This document shows positions 1-7,885 of a DNA stretch of 64,000 bases, piece by piece. How positions within the stretch are numbered: position 1 is the first letter of the stretch; the number at the start of each line of letters is the position of its first letter. The DNA comes from Aquabacterium humicola (GTDB lineage Bacteria > Pseudomonadota > Gammaproteobacteria > Burkholderiales > Burkholderiaceae_C), in contig NZ_JARGNB010000011.1 of assembly GCF_030167915.1 (NCBI RefSeq), forward strand, positions 62,001-126,000, given 5' to 3'. The notes below the pieces were generated by a model that ran no database searches, was not told the DNA's origin, and saw nothing but the letters and a program-made list of their open reading frames with translations. The translations under genes and the position numbers were made by a program.

Positions 1-1112
1 TGTGCGTCGAGGGCCTGAGCCGCGTGCTGCGCGACCAGGTGCTGTCGAGCCTGCTGCTGCAGTGGGCGTCGCAGGCGGCGCAGACCTTGCGCAACCTCGC
101 GATGCTGGCCGCGCTGGCGCTGCTGGCGGTCAGCGGCGGGCTGCACGTGCGGCAGGTCGTGCAGGCCGAGCTCGCCGCCAGTGCCGGCAGCCTGCTCCTC
201 GGTGCCGCGCTGCTGCTGCGCGAGCTGCGCCGGCGCGCGCGGCAGGACGGGCCGTCGGTGCCGTCGGCGCCGGTGGTGGCTCCTTCGCTGTGGTCGCTGC
301 GCGCTCTGGCGGCGAATGCGTGGATCGCGTCGCTGGCCTCGCTGCTGTGGGGCGGGCAGATGATCGTGCTGATCGTCTCGCGCACGCTGGGCGCGGAAGG
401 GGCGGGCCTCGTGGGCTTCGGCCGCAACCTGGCCGAGCAGGTGCGCAAGCTGATGCCGCTGGAGTTCCTGTTCAACCTGGTGCGCACCTTCCTGGTGACG
501 CGCCATGACACCGAGCGTGATGCGCAGCGCCTGCTCGCGCGCATCGCGCTGTTCGTCAAGGCCAACCTCTTGTTCGTGCTGCCGGTGCTGCTGTGCGCCG
601 TGCTCTACGGCGCCGAGATCGCCGGCCTGGCCAGCGGCGGCCGCTACCGCGAGGCGCACTGGATCGTCGTCGGCTGGCTGTGCTGGGTCGTGGTGTGGTC
701 GCACCACCGCCTGGCCGAGGCGCTGGCGCACCTGCTCGGCCGATCGGCCGAGATCGGCCGCAGCAGCCTGGCGCTGGCGGCGATGCCGCTGGCCTACCTG
801 ATGCTGCTGCCGATGGGCGGCCTGCCGGCGCTGTTCGTGCTGCTGGTGCTGACGGAGCTGGCCTACATCGCCGTTGTGATCGGCCGCTCGGCCGGCGCGC
901 TCGGCTACCCGTGGCGCGCGCTGGCGCTGCCGAAGGTGATCGGCGGCTTCCTGCTGGCCTGGCTGGTCGCGCTGGCGCTGCATGAAGGCTGGCCGAGCCT
1001 GCCGGCGCTGGCCGGCGTGCTGCTGGCGGTGATGCTGTTCGCCGTGGCCATGCTCGGGCTGCGGCCGCTCAGCGCGCATGAGCGGCGCTGGCTCGTCGGA
1101 GACTCGGCATGA
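1..1112 (+). CDS. Polysaccharide flippase-like membrane protein, 5' end outside window
   Basis: The frame starting at base 3 is open from the window edge, so the N-terminus is missing; 369 residues are visible. They are a series of Leu/Ala/Val-rich membrane segments separated by short Arg-rich loops, with no soluble domain. This fits the later part of a lipid-linked oligosaccharide flippase (Wzx/MOP type) in the inner membrane. A GTG at 24 is in frame, but nothing marks it as the true start. The stop overlaps the start of the next gene (ATGA), and all following genes are for exopolysaccharide assembly, so moving repeat units across the membrane is the likely role. The family call rests on hydrophobicity and context; another multispanning exopolysaccharide protein is possible. 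Confidence 0.6.
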   Translation, partial: CVEGLSRVLRDQVLSSLLLQWASQAAQTLRNLAMLAALALLAVSGGLHVRQVVQAELAASAGSLLLGAALLLRELRRRARQDGPSVPSAPVVAPSLWSLRALAANAWIASLASLLWGGQMIVLIVSRTLGAEGAGLVGFGRNLAEQVRKLMPLEFLFNLVRTFLVTRHDTERDAQRLLARIALFVKANLLFVLPVLLCAVLYGAEIAGLASGGRYREAHWIVVGWLCWVVVWSHHRLAEALAHLLGRSAEIGRSSLALAAMPLAYLMLLPMGGLPALFVLLVLTELAYIAVVIGRSAGALGYPWRALALPKVIGGFLLAWLVALALHEGWPSLPALAGVLLAVMLFAVAMLGLRPLSAHERRWLVGDSA

Positions 1113-2599
1113 GCCCGAACGGCGGCTTCGCCTGGGCCGGCGCGCGCGGCCCCGGCCGCTCGGGTCTCGCGGTGGCGCTGCTCGGCGGCGCCGCGCTGCT
1201 GCTCACGCTGCTGTTCGCGTTGATGATCGGCGTCTCGGCCTGGCTGCCGATGCTGCTGCTGATCGCGCTGCCGCTGACCGGGGCGCTGGTGTGGATCGGG
1301 CTCGGCGAACCGTCGCCGGCGCTGATGCGTGCCGTGCTGGTGGCCGGGGCGCTGCTGGTGATCTCCGCGCCGGCGCTGATGCAGGCGCGGCTGCCGCTGG
1401 GCTATGTGTTCGAGCTGCTGCTGTTCACCTGGCTGGCCGGCGCGCTGGTGCAGGCCCGGCGGGCGATGCGGTCCGACCCGGCGCTGCGCTGGCTCGCGGC
1501 GCTGTTCGGCCTCTATCTGCTGCTGTCGATCGCCAGCAGCGTGCTGGGACGCTCCCAGCCGATGGCCGCGGCCTGGCAGTTCCAGTACAACCTGAAGTGG
1601 GCGGCCATGTTCCTCGTCGGCATGCTGCTGGTGTGGGACGTGAAGACCGAGCGCGTGCTGCACGGCCTGCTGGCGCTGCTGTGGCTGCCGCTGGCCGCGG
1701 CCGCGCTGCTGGAGCTGGCCGCGCCGGGCCTGCACCACCGCCTGTTCGGTCCCTACGTCGACTGGACGCCCAATCCGCTGCTGGGCGGGTTGCCGCGCCT
1801 GCGCGGCCCCTTCCTGCATTCGGGCTACCTGGCGCTGACGGCGGCCGCCTTTGCCTGGTGCTGCGTGGTGCTGGCGGTCTCGACGAAGCGCTGGCGCTGG
1901 GGCCTGCTCGCGCTGCCCTACCTCGCGCTGCTGCTGGCCAGCGGCCAGCGCCAGGAGTGCGCCGGCTTCGCGCTGGCGCTGGCCGGCCTGGCGGTGCTGA
2001 CGCTGCGCCGCTACGGCGTGCTGCTGCTGCCGCTGGCGATCGCCGCCATCGCCGTCGCGGCGCTGGTGATGCTGATGCTCGACCATGTCCCGGGGCGCGG
2101 CCTGCTCGCGCAATGGGGCTTCGGCCAGCCCTTCGACGTGCTGTCCGAGCGCGCGGTGCTCAGCACCAAGGGCCTCGAGGTCGCGAACCAGTGGTTCCCG
2201 CTCGGCGCGGGCCTGGGCACCTACGGCGGCGCCGGCGCCCAGAAGTTCGACCAGTCGCTGTTCCTCGATCTCGGCTTCGCCAGCTACTGGTGGTTCCGCG
2301 AAGGCAAGTTCCTGATCGACGTCTACTGGCCCAGCGTGGCCGCCGAATCCGGCTGGTTCGGGGCGGCCGCGCTGATGGCGTGTTACCTGACGCTGCTGGT
2401 CGGGCTGCTGCGGCGCCACCTGCGCGATCAGCGTGCCGGGCGCGGCTCGGCGCTGCTGCCGATGGCGTTGGGCGCGCTGGTGATCCTGCTGTCGAACACG
2501 CCGACCTCGGCGGTCATCACCGATCCGCGCGGCAGCTTCGTGCTGTGGCTGCTGATCGGCGCCGCATGGCGCTTCAGCCAGGCGAGGGCCGACCGATGA
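1109..2599 (+). CDS. O-antigen ligase/polymerase-like membrane protein (Wzy/WaaL type)
   Basis: A 496-residue protein with about ten to twelve hydrophobic segments. A long periplasmic-type loop in the last third contains a run of aromatic and Gly residues (around FPLGAGLGTYGG), as in the Wzy_C/O-antigen ligase family. Such proteins polymerise or transfer lipid-linked polysaccharide repeat units at the periplasmic face. The start overlaps the previous stop by four bases, and its own stop overlaps the next start in the same way, so it is translationally coupled within the exopolysaccharide operon. Members of this family share little sequence, so polymerase and ligase cannot be told apart here. 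Confidence 0.7.
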   Translation: MSPNGGFAWAGARGPGRSGLAVALLGGAALLLTLLFALMIGVSAWLPMLLLIALPLTGALVWIGLGEPSPALMRAVLVAGALLVISAPALMQARLPLGYVFELLLFTWLAGALVQARRAMRSDPALRWLAALFGLYLLLSIASSVLGRSQPMAAAWQFQYNLKWAAMFLVGMLLVWDVKTERVLHGLLALLWLPLAAAALLELAAPGLHHRLFGPYVDWTPNPLLGGLPRLRGPFLHSGYLALTAAAFAWCCVVLAVSTKRWRWGLLALPYLALLLASGQRQECAGFALALAGLAVLTLRRYGVLLLPLAIAAIAVAALVMLMLDHVPGRGLLAQWGFGQPFDVLSERAVLSTKGLEVANQWFPLGAGLGTYGGAGAQKFDQSLFLDLGFASYWWFREGKFLIDVYWPSVAAESGWFGAAALMACYLTLLVGLLRRHLRDQRAGRGSALLPMALGALVILLSNTPTSAVITDPRGSFVLWLLIGAAWRFSQARADR

Positions 2600-3054
2600 T
2601 CGCGCTGCGCATCTACCGCGTGGCGCGCTGGCTGTACCTGAAGCGCGTGCCGGTGCTGCCCTACCTGCTGAAGGCGTTCAACCGCATCGCCTTCAACACC
2701 GTGCTGCCGCCGAGCGCGCAGATCGGCGCCGGAGTTCTGCTGAGCTACGAGGGGCTGGGCACCGTCGTGCACCGGCGCGCGGTGATCGAGGACGAAGCGG
2801 TGATCGGCGCCGGCGTGACGATCGGCGGCCGCTCCGGCAGCCAGCAGGTGCCGGTGATCGGGCGCGGCGCGATGGTCGGCACCGGCGCGAAGGTGCTGGG
2901 GCCGGTGCGGATCGGCGCGCACGCATCGATCGGCGCCAACGCGGTGGTCCTGACCGACATCCCGGACTACGCGGTCGCCGTCGGCATCCCGGCGCGCGTC
3001 GTGCGCATCAATGCGCCGCACGAGGTGCCGGACTACCGGGAGGGACTGGTGTGA
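2596..3054 (+). CDS. Serine acetyltransferase-like hexapeptide-repeat transferase
   Basis: A 152-residue protein that begins inside the preceding stop (ATGA). From about residue 45 it shows left-handed beta-helix hexapeptide repeats (for example IGAGVT-IGG, IGRGAM-VGTGAKV, IGAHASIGANAVV) and ends with the GIPARVV turn typical of the serine O-acetyltransferase/LbH_SAT group. The N-terminal 40 residues are short compared with CysE, which argues against cysteine biosynthesis. Such short homologues are common in exopolysaccharide loci, where they probably O-acetylate sugars or intermediates using acetyl-CoA. The substrate is not evident. Confidence 0.8.
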   Translation: MIALRIYRVARWLYLKRVPVLPYLLKAFNRIAFNTVLPPSAQIGAGVLLSYEGLGTVVHRRAVIEDEAVIGAGVTIGGRSGSQQVPVIGRGAMVGTGAKVLGPVRIGAHASIGANAVVLTDIPDYAVAVGIPARVVRINAPHEVPDYREGLV

Positions 3055-4580
3055 TGGGCGAGCGCAGCCATCGCCGCGTCTGGATGGTCGGGCCCGCGCT
3101 GCAGGCCCCCGGCGGCATGAGTGCGGTCGCGCAGGCGTACCGCGAGGCCGGGCTCTTCGATCGCTGGGGCGTGCGCTACCTGTCGAGTTACGCTGGGCCC
3201 GGCCTGTGGCGCCAGCTCGCGACGATGCTGCCGGCGCTCGCGCGGCTGGCCGGCGCGCTGCTGCTCGGCCGCGTCGCCCTCGTGCACGTGCACAGCGCTT
3301 CGCGCGGCAGCTTCTGGCGCAAGTCGGTCTTCTGCGCGGCCGCGCGGCTGGCCGGCGTGCCCTATGTCGTGCACCTGCACAGCGGTGAATTCACGGCCTT
3401 CTATCACCGGGAGTGCTCGGCCATCGGGCGGTGCTGGGTGCGACGGGTATTGCGCCAGGCCGCCGCGGTGATCGTGCTGGCGCCGCATTGGGCGCGCGAA
3501 GTCGCGGCGATCGAGCCGGCGGCCGCGGTGCGGGTGGTCGCCAACCCGGTGGCGCTGCCGCCGGTCGCGCAGGCAGTGCGGGCGCCCGCGCGGCGGCTGC
3601 TGTTCCTCGGCCGGCTGCGGGAGAAGAAAGGCGTGTTCGACCTGCTCGCCGCGCTGCCGGCGCTGCGCGAGCGCCATCCGAGGCTGCGCCTGTGCCTGGC
3701 CGGCGATGGTGATCTCGACGCGGTGCGGCGCGCGGCGTCCGCACTGGGCGTGGCCGATGCCGTCGAGCTCCCGGGCTGGATCGACGGCGCCGCCAAGGAC
3801 GCCGAGCTGCGGCGCGCCGACGTGCTGGTGCTGCCCTCGCATTTCGAGGGCCTGCCGATGTGCGTGCTGGAGGCGATGGCCGCCGGCGTGCCGGTCGTTG
3901 CCACGGCGGTCGGCGGCGTGCCGTTCGCGCTGGACGAAGGCCGTTGCGGTGCGCTCGTGCCGCCCGGCGACGTGCCGGCGCTGGCGCAGGCGGTGCTGCG
4001 GCTGTTCGACGACGCCGGCCACCGCCGGCAGCTGGCGCAGGCCGCGCGCGAACGCGCCGCGGCGCTGTTCGCCACCGGCGAGGTGCTGCGCCAGGTCGAG
4101 GCCACGTGGCGCGATGCGCTGGCGCCGCGACCGATGACCGTGCTGCTGGTCGCTTCCGGCGGCGGGCACTGGGTGCAGCTGACGCGATTGGCGCCGGCCT
4201 TCGCCGGCTTCGACCTGGCCTTCGTCACCGTGCAGGCCGACTACGCGGGACAGGTGCCCGCGGGGGCGCGCTTCCATGTCGTGCGCGATGCGACGCGCTG
4301 GGACCGCTGGGGACTGCTCGTGCTGGCCTGGCAGCTGCTGCGCATCGTCTGGCGCGAGCGGCCGCAGCTCGTGGTCACGACCGGTGCCGCGCCGGGCTTC
4401 ATCGCGCTGGCGATCGCGCGGCGCCTGGGCGCGCGCACGATCTGGATCGACAGCATCGCCAACGTCGAGCGGCTGTCCTTGTCGGGCGAGCGCGCCGGGC
4501 GGGTGGCGGACGTCTGGTTGACGCAGTGGGAATCGCTGGCCCGGCCGGACGGGCCCGACTGCCGTGGGAGCGTGCTGTGA
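3054..4580 (+). CDS. Fused glycosyltransferase: GT4 domain plus Alg14/PssD-like domain
   Basis: A single 508-residue frame carries two units. Residues 1 to about 355 are a GT4 glycosyltransferase: an N-terminal Rossmann half (VGPALQAPGGMS, HLHSGEFTAFY) and a GT-B C-half with the EX7E pair E265/E273 in HFEGLPMCVLE. Residues 361-508 restart with VLLVASGGGHWVQL and contain TTGAAPG and IDSIANVERLSLSG, which are hallmarks of Alg14/PssD/EpsE membrane-anchoring subunits. The internal ATG (4134) has no ribosome site, and no stop separates the parts. The catalytic Alg13/PssE-like partner is the next gene. ATG 3054 overlaps the upstream TGA; a GTG lies one codon earlier. The domain calls are firm; the fusion itself is unusual. 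Confidence 0.85.
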   Translation: MGERSHRRVWMVGPALQAPGGMSAVAQAYREAGLFDRWGVRYLSSYAGPGLWRQLATMLPALARLAGALLLGRVALVHVHSASRGSFWRKSVFCAAARLAGVPYVVHLHSGEFTAFYHRECSAIGRCWVRRVLRQAAAVIVLAPHWAREVAAIEPAAAVRVVANPVALPPVAQAVRAPARRLLFLGRLREKKGVFDLLAALPALRERHPRLRLCLAGDGDLDAVRRAASALGVADAVELPGWIDGAAKDAELRRADVLVLPSHFEGLPMCVLEAMAAGVPVVATAVGGVPFALDEGRCGALVPPGDVPALAQAVLRLFDDAGHRRQLAQAARERAAALFATGEVLRQVEATWRDALAPRPMTVLLVASGGGHWVQLTRLAPAFAGFDLAFVTVQADYAGQVPAGARFHVVRDATRWDRWGLLVLAWQLLRIVWRERPQLVVTTGAAPGFIALAIARRLGARTIWIDSIANVERLSLSGERAGRVADVWLTQWESLARPDGPDCRGSVL

Positions 4581-4592
4581 GCGCCGCCCGGC

Positions 4593-4650
4593 CGTTCCGA
4601 AGGCGCTCGCTCCCCCTCGGGGGGACGGGCCGCAGGCCCAAGGGGGCCAA
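4593..4650 (+). repeat. Dispersed hairpin repeat, copy 1 (C5-TC-G6 type)
   Basis: The 70 bases between the fused glycosyltransferase and the Alg13-like gene contain CCCCCTCGGGGGG at 4612-4624, followed by the GGGCC-GCA-GGCCC hairpin and an AGGGGGCCA end. A very similar block lies at 56145-56207 inside another gene, so this is a dispersed repeat rather than unique spacer. The GTG start of the next gene lies directly after it. Confidence 0.75.
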
Positions 4651-5178
4651 GTGAGCAGCGCCGTGTTCGCCACCGTCGGCTCGCAGATGCCGTTCGACCG
4701 GCTGATCCGCGCGCTCGACGGCTGGGCGGCGCGGCACCCGGCGGTCGGCGTCTTCGCGCAGATCGGCGACAGCCCGCTGCAGCCGCAGCACATCGAGAGC
4801 TGCCGCGTGCTGGCGCCGGAGGAGTTCCGCGGCCGGGTCGCCGCCGCGCGGGTGATCGTCGCGCATGCCGGCATGGGCTCGGTGCTCACCGCGCTGGAGT
4901 TCGGCAAGCCGCTGGTGCTGCTGCCGCGGCGCGGCGAGCTGCGCGAGACCCGCAACGACCACCAGGTGGCCACCGCGCGCTGGCTGGCGAGCAAGCCCGG
5001 CATCGAGGTGGCGCTGGACGAGGCCGAGTTCGACGACGCGCTGGCGCGGGCGCTCGAACGTGGCGCCGGCATGAGTCCGGCGCCGCGCGGGCCGGCGGCG
5101 GAAGCGCTGATCGGCTTCCTGTCGCGCTATGCCGACGACCTCGCGCGGGAGCGCGTGGCCGCGCCGATGAGGCGTTAG
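4651..5178 (+). CDS. Alg13/PssE-like glycosyltransferase subunit (GT28 C-terminal domain)
   Basis: The 175-residue product starts FATVGSQMPFDRLI and has the nucleotide-sugar binding segment VIVAHAGMGSVLTALEFGKPLVLLPRR, typical of the C-terminal half of GT28 enzymes (MurG/Alg13/PssE). Such small proteins are the catalytic part of a two-component transferase whose membrane anchor is Alg14/PssD; here that anchor is the C-terminal domain of the preceding protein. I chose GTG 4651 because homologues begin two or three residues before the FATVG segment, and because the in-frame sequence upstream is the hairpin repeat. It is the last gene of the plus-strand operon and converges on the lyase gene ten bases away. 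Confidence 0.85.
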   Translation: MSSAVFATVGSQMPFDRLIRALDGWAARHPAVGVFAQIGDSPLQPQHIESCRVLAPEEFRGRVAAARVIVAHAGMGSVLTALEFGKPLVLLPRRGELRETRNDHQVATARWLASKPGIEVALDEAEFDDALARALERGAGMSPAPRGPAAEALIGFLSRYADDLARERVAAPMRR

Positions 5179-5188
5179 GGGCCGATGA

Positions 5189-6673
5189 TCAGATCGCGCC
5201 GCCGACCAGCATGCGCGCGCGCTTCCACACGGTGATGCGGCTCGTCGGGGAGGGCACGGACTCGGCCATCAGGTAGACGCCGAAGGCCCAGCGGTGCACG
5301 TCCGGCAGGTCCTGGATCAGGTTGCGGCCGATGCGTTCGAACAGCAGCTTGCCGTTGATCCACACCTTCAGCTTGCCCGACGAATACGGGTCGCTGCGGT
5401 CGTCCAGCACGGCCTGGATGACCATGTTGATCTCCTCGCCGCGCTTGACGTCGGGGATGACCCAGCGCATGTCGTTGCCCCACAGGTTCTGGCGACGCTG
5501 GAAGAAGGTCAGCTGCAGGTTGGCGATGTTCGCCGGCGAGGTGTCGATGAAGAAGCCCATCGACGGATGGCCGGGGTCGGCCTTGAGCTGCCACAGCAGC
5601 GTCGGGCTGACGGTCGGCTTGGTCAGCGGCCAGGGCTGGGTCGCGGTGCCGAGCTTGAACGACAGGTCCCAGGTCAGCGTGGTGCGGGTGGGCACCGGCC
5701 AGCTGTTGACCATCACCCGGCATTTGTCCGGGCTGGCCGGGTCGCCCGACTGGTAGCCGACCGTCAGCAGGCCGTTGGCGTAGTCGATGCGCCGGCCCGG
5801 CAGCAGGTTCGACGCCTTCGGCGTCGAGCCGTCCGACACGTTGAGGAAGCTCATCGTGCCGTTGGCGTTCTGGATCGGTGTCTGCAGCGTCAGCGCGTTG
5901 GTGCGGTTGGTGGCCGGATTGATGATCGGGCCGACGAAGTCGAAGCCGCGGGCGACGTCGTCGCCGGTGCCGTAGATGCCGAGCTTGACGCGCTTGAGCG
6001 CGTCCTTGGTCTGCACGTAGTACGGCGGCTGCGCGGTGAAGACCGACAGGCCGCTCAGGCTGGGCACCGTCGTCGCGACGTTGGCCAGGTCGGCCATGCG
6101 GATCGTGACCGTCTGCTGCTGGACGCCGTCGGTCGTCGTGGTCGTCGTGGTGCTGCTCGGCGCGAGCAGCGGCAGGCTGCTGGTGGTCGTCGTGCTGCCG
6201 GTCTCGGCGGCCTGCGGTTGCTGCGTCGTGCCGCTCGTGCCGCTCGTGCCGGTGGTGCCCACCGTCGGCTTGCTGACGACGCGCATCGCCTGCCGCATCG
6301 GTTCGGCGTCCGGCGCGCCGTCGCCGCCGCCGTCGATCGCCGGGGCGGCCAGCGGGACCGCCGCCAGCGCCTCGATGGTGGCGTCGTTGAACGCTTCGAG
6401 CGGCGTCACCGGCGCGACCACGTCGGCGGGCGTGGCCAGCGCGCCGTCGGCGCCGGTGCTCAGGTCGGTGCCGCTGCCCAGCGCGCCGGCCGACAGGGCG
6501 GCCTGCCCGGGAGCATCGAGGCGGGTGGAGGCGGCTGTATCGGTGTCGTCACCGCCGCCGCAGGCGGCCAACAGCGCGCAGGCTGCGGCCATCGTGGCCA
6601 ACATGGGGGTGCGTCGTGCGAATCGCTGGGAGGGATGGGGGCGCGTCATGGTACTGGTCGAGGCAAGGCTCAC
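5189..6673 (-). CDS. Lipoprotein with polysaccharide lyase (heparin-lyase-I-like) C-terminal domain
   Basis: A 494-residue protein. An N-terminal signal ends in a lipobox (ALLAAC, Cys38), which predicts a lipid-anchored envelope protein. Residues about 50-215 are low complexity with Ala/Pro stretches and Thr/Ser runs. The C-terminal 240 residues look like the jelly-roll of the heparin lyase I-like family: LLWQLKADPGHPSMGFFID, a basic strand region, GKLKVWINGKLLFE, and a WAFGVYL strand. By context it may trim or release the polysaccharide made by the flanking genes. A second start at 6649 (MTRPHPSQ) is equally plausible. Lyase assignment is by overall pattern; catalytic residues were not verified. 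Confidence 0.6.
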   Translation of the reverse strand: MSLASTSTMTRPHPSQRFARRTPMLATMAAACALLAACGGGDDTDTAASTRLDAPGQAALSAGALGSGTDLSTGADGALATPADVVAPVTPLEAFNDATIEALAAVPLAAPAIDGGGDGAPDAEPMRQAMRVVSKPTVGTTGTSGTSGTTQQPQAAETGSTTTTSSLPLLAPSSTTTTTTTDGVQQQTVTIRMADLANVATTVPSLSGLSVFTAQPPYYVQTKDALKRVKLGIYGTGDDVARGFDFVGPIINPATNRTNALTLQTPIQNANGTMSFLNVSDGSTPKASNLLPGRRIDYANGLLTVGYQSGDPASPDKCRVMVNSWPVPTRTTLTWDLSFKLGTATQPWPLTKPTVSPTLLWQLKADPGHPSMGFFIDTSPANIANLQLTFFQRRQNLWGNDMRWVIPDVKRGEEINMVIQAVLDDRSDPYSSGKLKVWINGKLLFERIGRNLIQDLPDVHRWAFGVYLMAESVPSPTSRITVWKRARMLVGGAI

Positions 6674-6838
6674 CCGCAGCCGCTGGTAACAACGGTCGCT
6701 GGAAAGCGGAGTTGGTCGAAACGACGGCTGGCGTAGTAGCCGGCAGAAGAGCCGGCGTGACGCGCCCGCGTGGCGCCTGCCGTCGTGGGGCTCGTGGACC
6801 GGTGGTTCGCTGCGCGCTGGCTACCGGTCCGCGGTTGG

Positions 6839-6861
6839 CACGAATTGTTTATTTATTCGTG
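6839..6861. promoter_or_regulatory. Perfect inverted repeat with AT-rich loop
   Basis: CACGAAT at 6839-6845 and ATTCGTG at 6855-6861 are exact complements around TGTTTATTT. This is one of the few AT-rich spots in the locus. It lies 99 bases downstream of the rfbA stop and 166 bases upstream of the lyase start, so it could be an operator, a promoter-associated element or a weak terminator. Confidence 0.4.
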
Positions 6862-6893
6862 GGTGAGCGCGCGCTTCACGATGTAAGCACGGA

Positions 6894-6917
6894 CACACGT
6901 TGGTAACCAGACGTGTG
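6894..6917 (-). terminator. Possible hairpin at the end of the rfb operon
   Basis: About 43 bases after the rfbA stop on the minus strand, CACACGTTGG pairs with CCA-(G)-ACGTGTG around a TAA loop, giving about ten base pairs with one bulge. There is no clear U-tract after it, so intrinsic termination is uncertain. Confidence 0.35.
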
Positions 6918-6959
6918 ATGAGTAGCGAGACTTATTTCACGACCTGCCGGGAAGCTGCG

Positions 6960-7847
6960 TCAGAACGCACGTTCCCGCAGCACCTGCATCAGGTACTGGC
7001 CGTAGCCGTTCTTCAACATCGGCTGCGCCTGGGCGGCCAGCTGCTCGGCGGTGATCCAGCCGGCGCGGAAGGCGATTTCCTCCGGGCAGGCCACCTTCAG
7101 CCCCTGGCGCTTCTCGAGCGTGGCGATGAACTGGCTGGCCTCGAGCAGGCTGTCGTGCGTGCCGGTGTCGAGCCAGGCGTAGCCGCGGCCCATGATCTCG
7201 ACCTCCAGCTGGCCCTGCTGCAGGTACTGCGCGTTGACGGTCGTGATCTCCAGCTCGCCGCGCGCCGACGGCTTGATCTGCGCGGCGATGTCGCAGACCT
7301 GCTCGTCGTAGAAGTACAGGCCGGTCACCGCGTAGTTGCTCTTCGGCTGCTTGGGCTTTTCCTCGATCGACAGCGCGCGCCGGCCGGCATCGAACTCGAC
7401 CACGCCGTAGCGCTCGGGATCGTGCACGTGGTAGGCGAAGACGGTGGCGCCGGACTCGGTGGCCGCGGCGCGCAGCAGCAGCGTCTGGAAGTCGTGGCCG
7501 TAGAAGATGTTGTCGCCCAGCACCAGCGCGCTCGGGTGGTTGCCGATGAATTCGCGGCCGAGGATGAAGGCCTGCGCCAGCCCGTCGGGGCTGGGCTGCA
7601 CGCAGTAGCTCAGGTTCAGGCCGAAGCGGCTGCCGTCGCCGAGCAGCGCCTCGAAGCGCGGCGTGTCCTGCGGCGTGCTGATGACCAGGATGTCGCGCAT
7701 GCCGGCGAGCATCAGCGTCGACAGCGGGTAGTACACCATCGGCTTGTCGTACACCGGCAGCAGCTGCTTGCTCATCGCCAGCGTCGCCGGATGCAGGCGC
7801 GTGCCCGACCCGCCCGCGAGGATGATGCCCTTGCGCGTCTTGTTCAT
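6960..7847 (-). CDS. rfbA: Glucose-1-phosphate thymidylyltransferase
   Basis: RfbA/RmlA converts glucose-1-phosphate and dTTP to dTDP-glucose, the first step of dTDP-rhamnose-type sugar synthesis. The 295-residue protein has the usual length and the nucleotidyltransferase signature [14 protein letters not shown] at the N-terminus, the substrate segment [21 protein letters not shown], and the [12 protein letters not shown] end region. It is the last gene of the minus-strand operon, 38 bases after rfbB. No rfbC or rfbD is present in the window, so the final dTDP-sugar cannot be named from here. Confidence 0.95.
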   Translation of the reverse strand: MNKTRKGIILAGGSGTRLHPATLAMSKQLLPVYDKPMVYYPLSTLMLAGMRDILVISTPQDTPRFEALLGDGSRFGLNLSYCVQPSPDGLAQAFILGREFIGNHPSALVLGDNIFYGHDFQTLLLRAAATESGATVFAYHVHDPERYGVVEFDAGRRALSIEEKPKQPKSNYAVTGLYFYDEQVCDIAAQIKPSARGELEITTVNAQYLQQGQLEVEIMGRGYAWLDTGTHDSLLEASQFIATLEKRQGLKVACPEEIAFRAGWITAEQLAAQAQPMLKNGYGQYLMQVLRERAF

Positions 7848-7885
7848 CGGTTCCTCCTCGATTCCCTCGCGGTCCGGTCAGGGCG

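Larger units (their letters stand above)
6674..6959. other. Hairpin-rich intergenic region between lyase and rfbA
   Basis: No gene is seen in these 286 bases. They contain four inverted repeats: GCCGGC-N6-GCCGGC (6739-6756), GGACCGGT-N19-ACCGGTCC (6796-6830), CACGAAT-N9-ATTCGTG (6839-6861, with an AT-rich loop), and a bulged CACACGTTGG/CCA-ACGTGTG stem (6894-6917). The two nearest rfbA lie downstream of its stop and could end or stabilise the operon transcript. The others sit in the upstream region of the lyase gene. Confidence 0.6.

Noticed and set aside
6100-6280. Phase-variable simple repeat in the lyase gene (Thr/Ser runs)
   Set aside because: The repeats are triplet-based and imperfect, so slippage would not shift the frame; they look like a flexible stalk.
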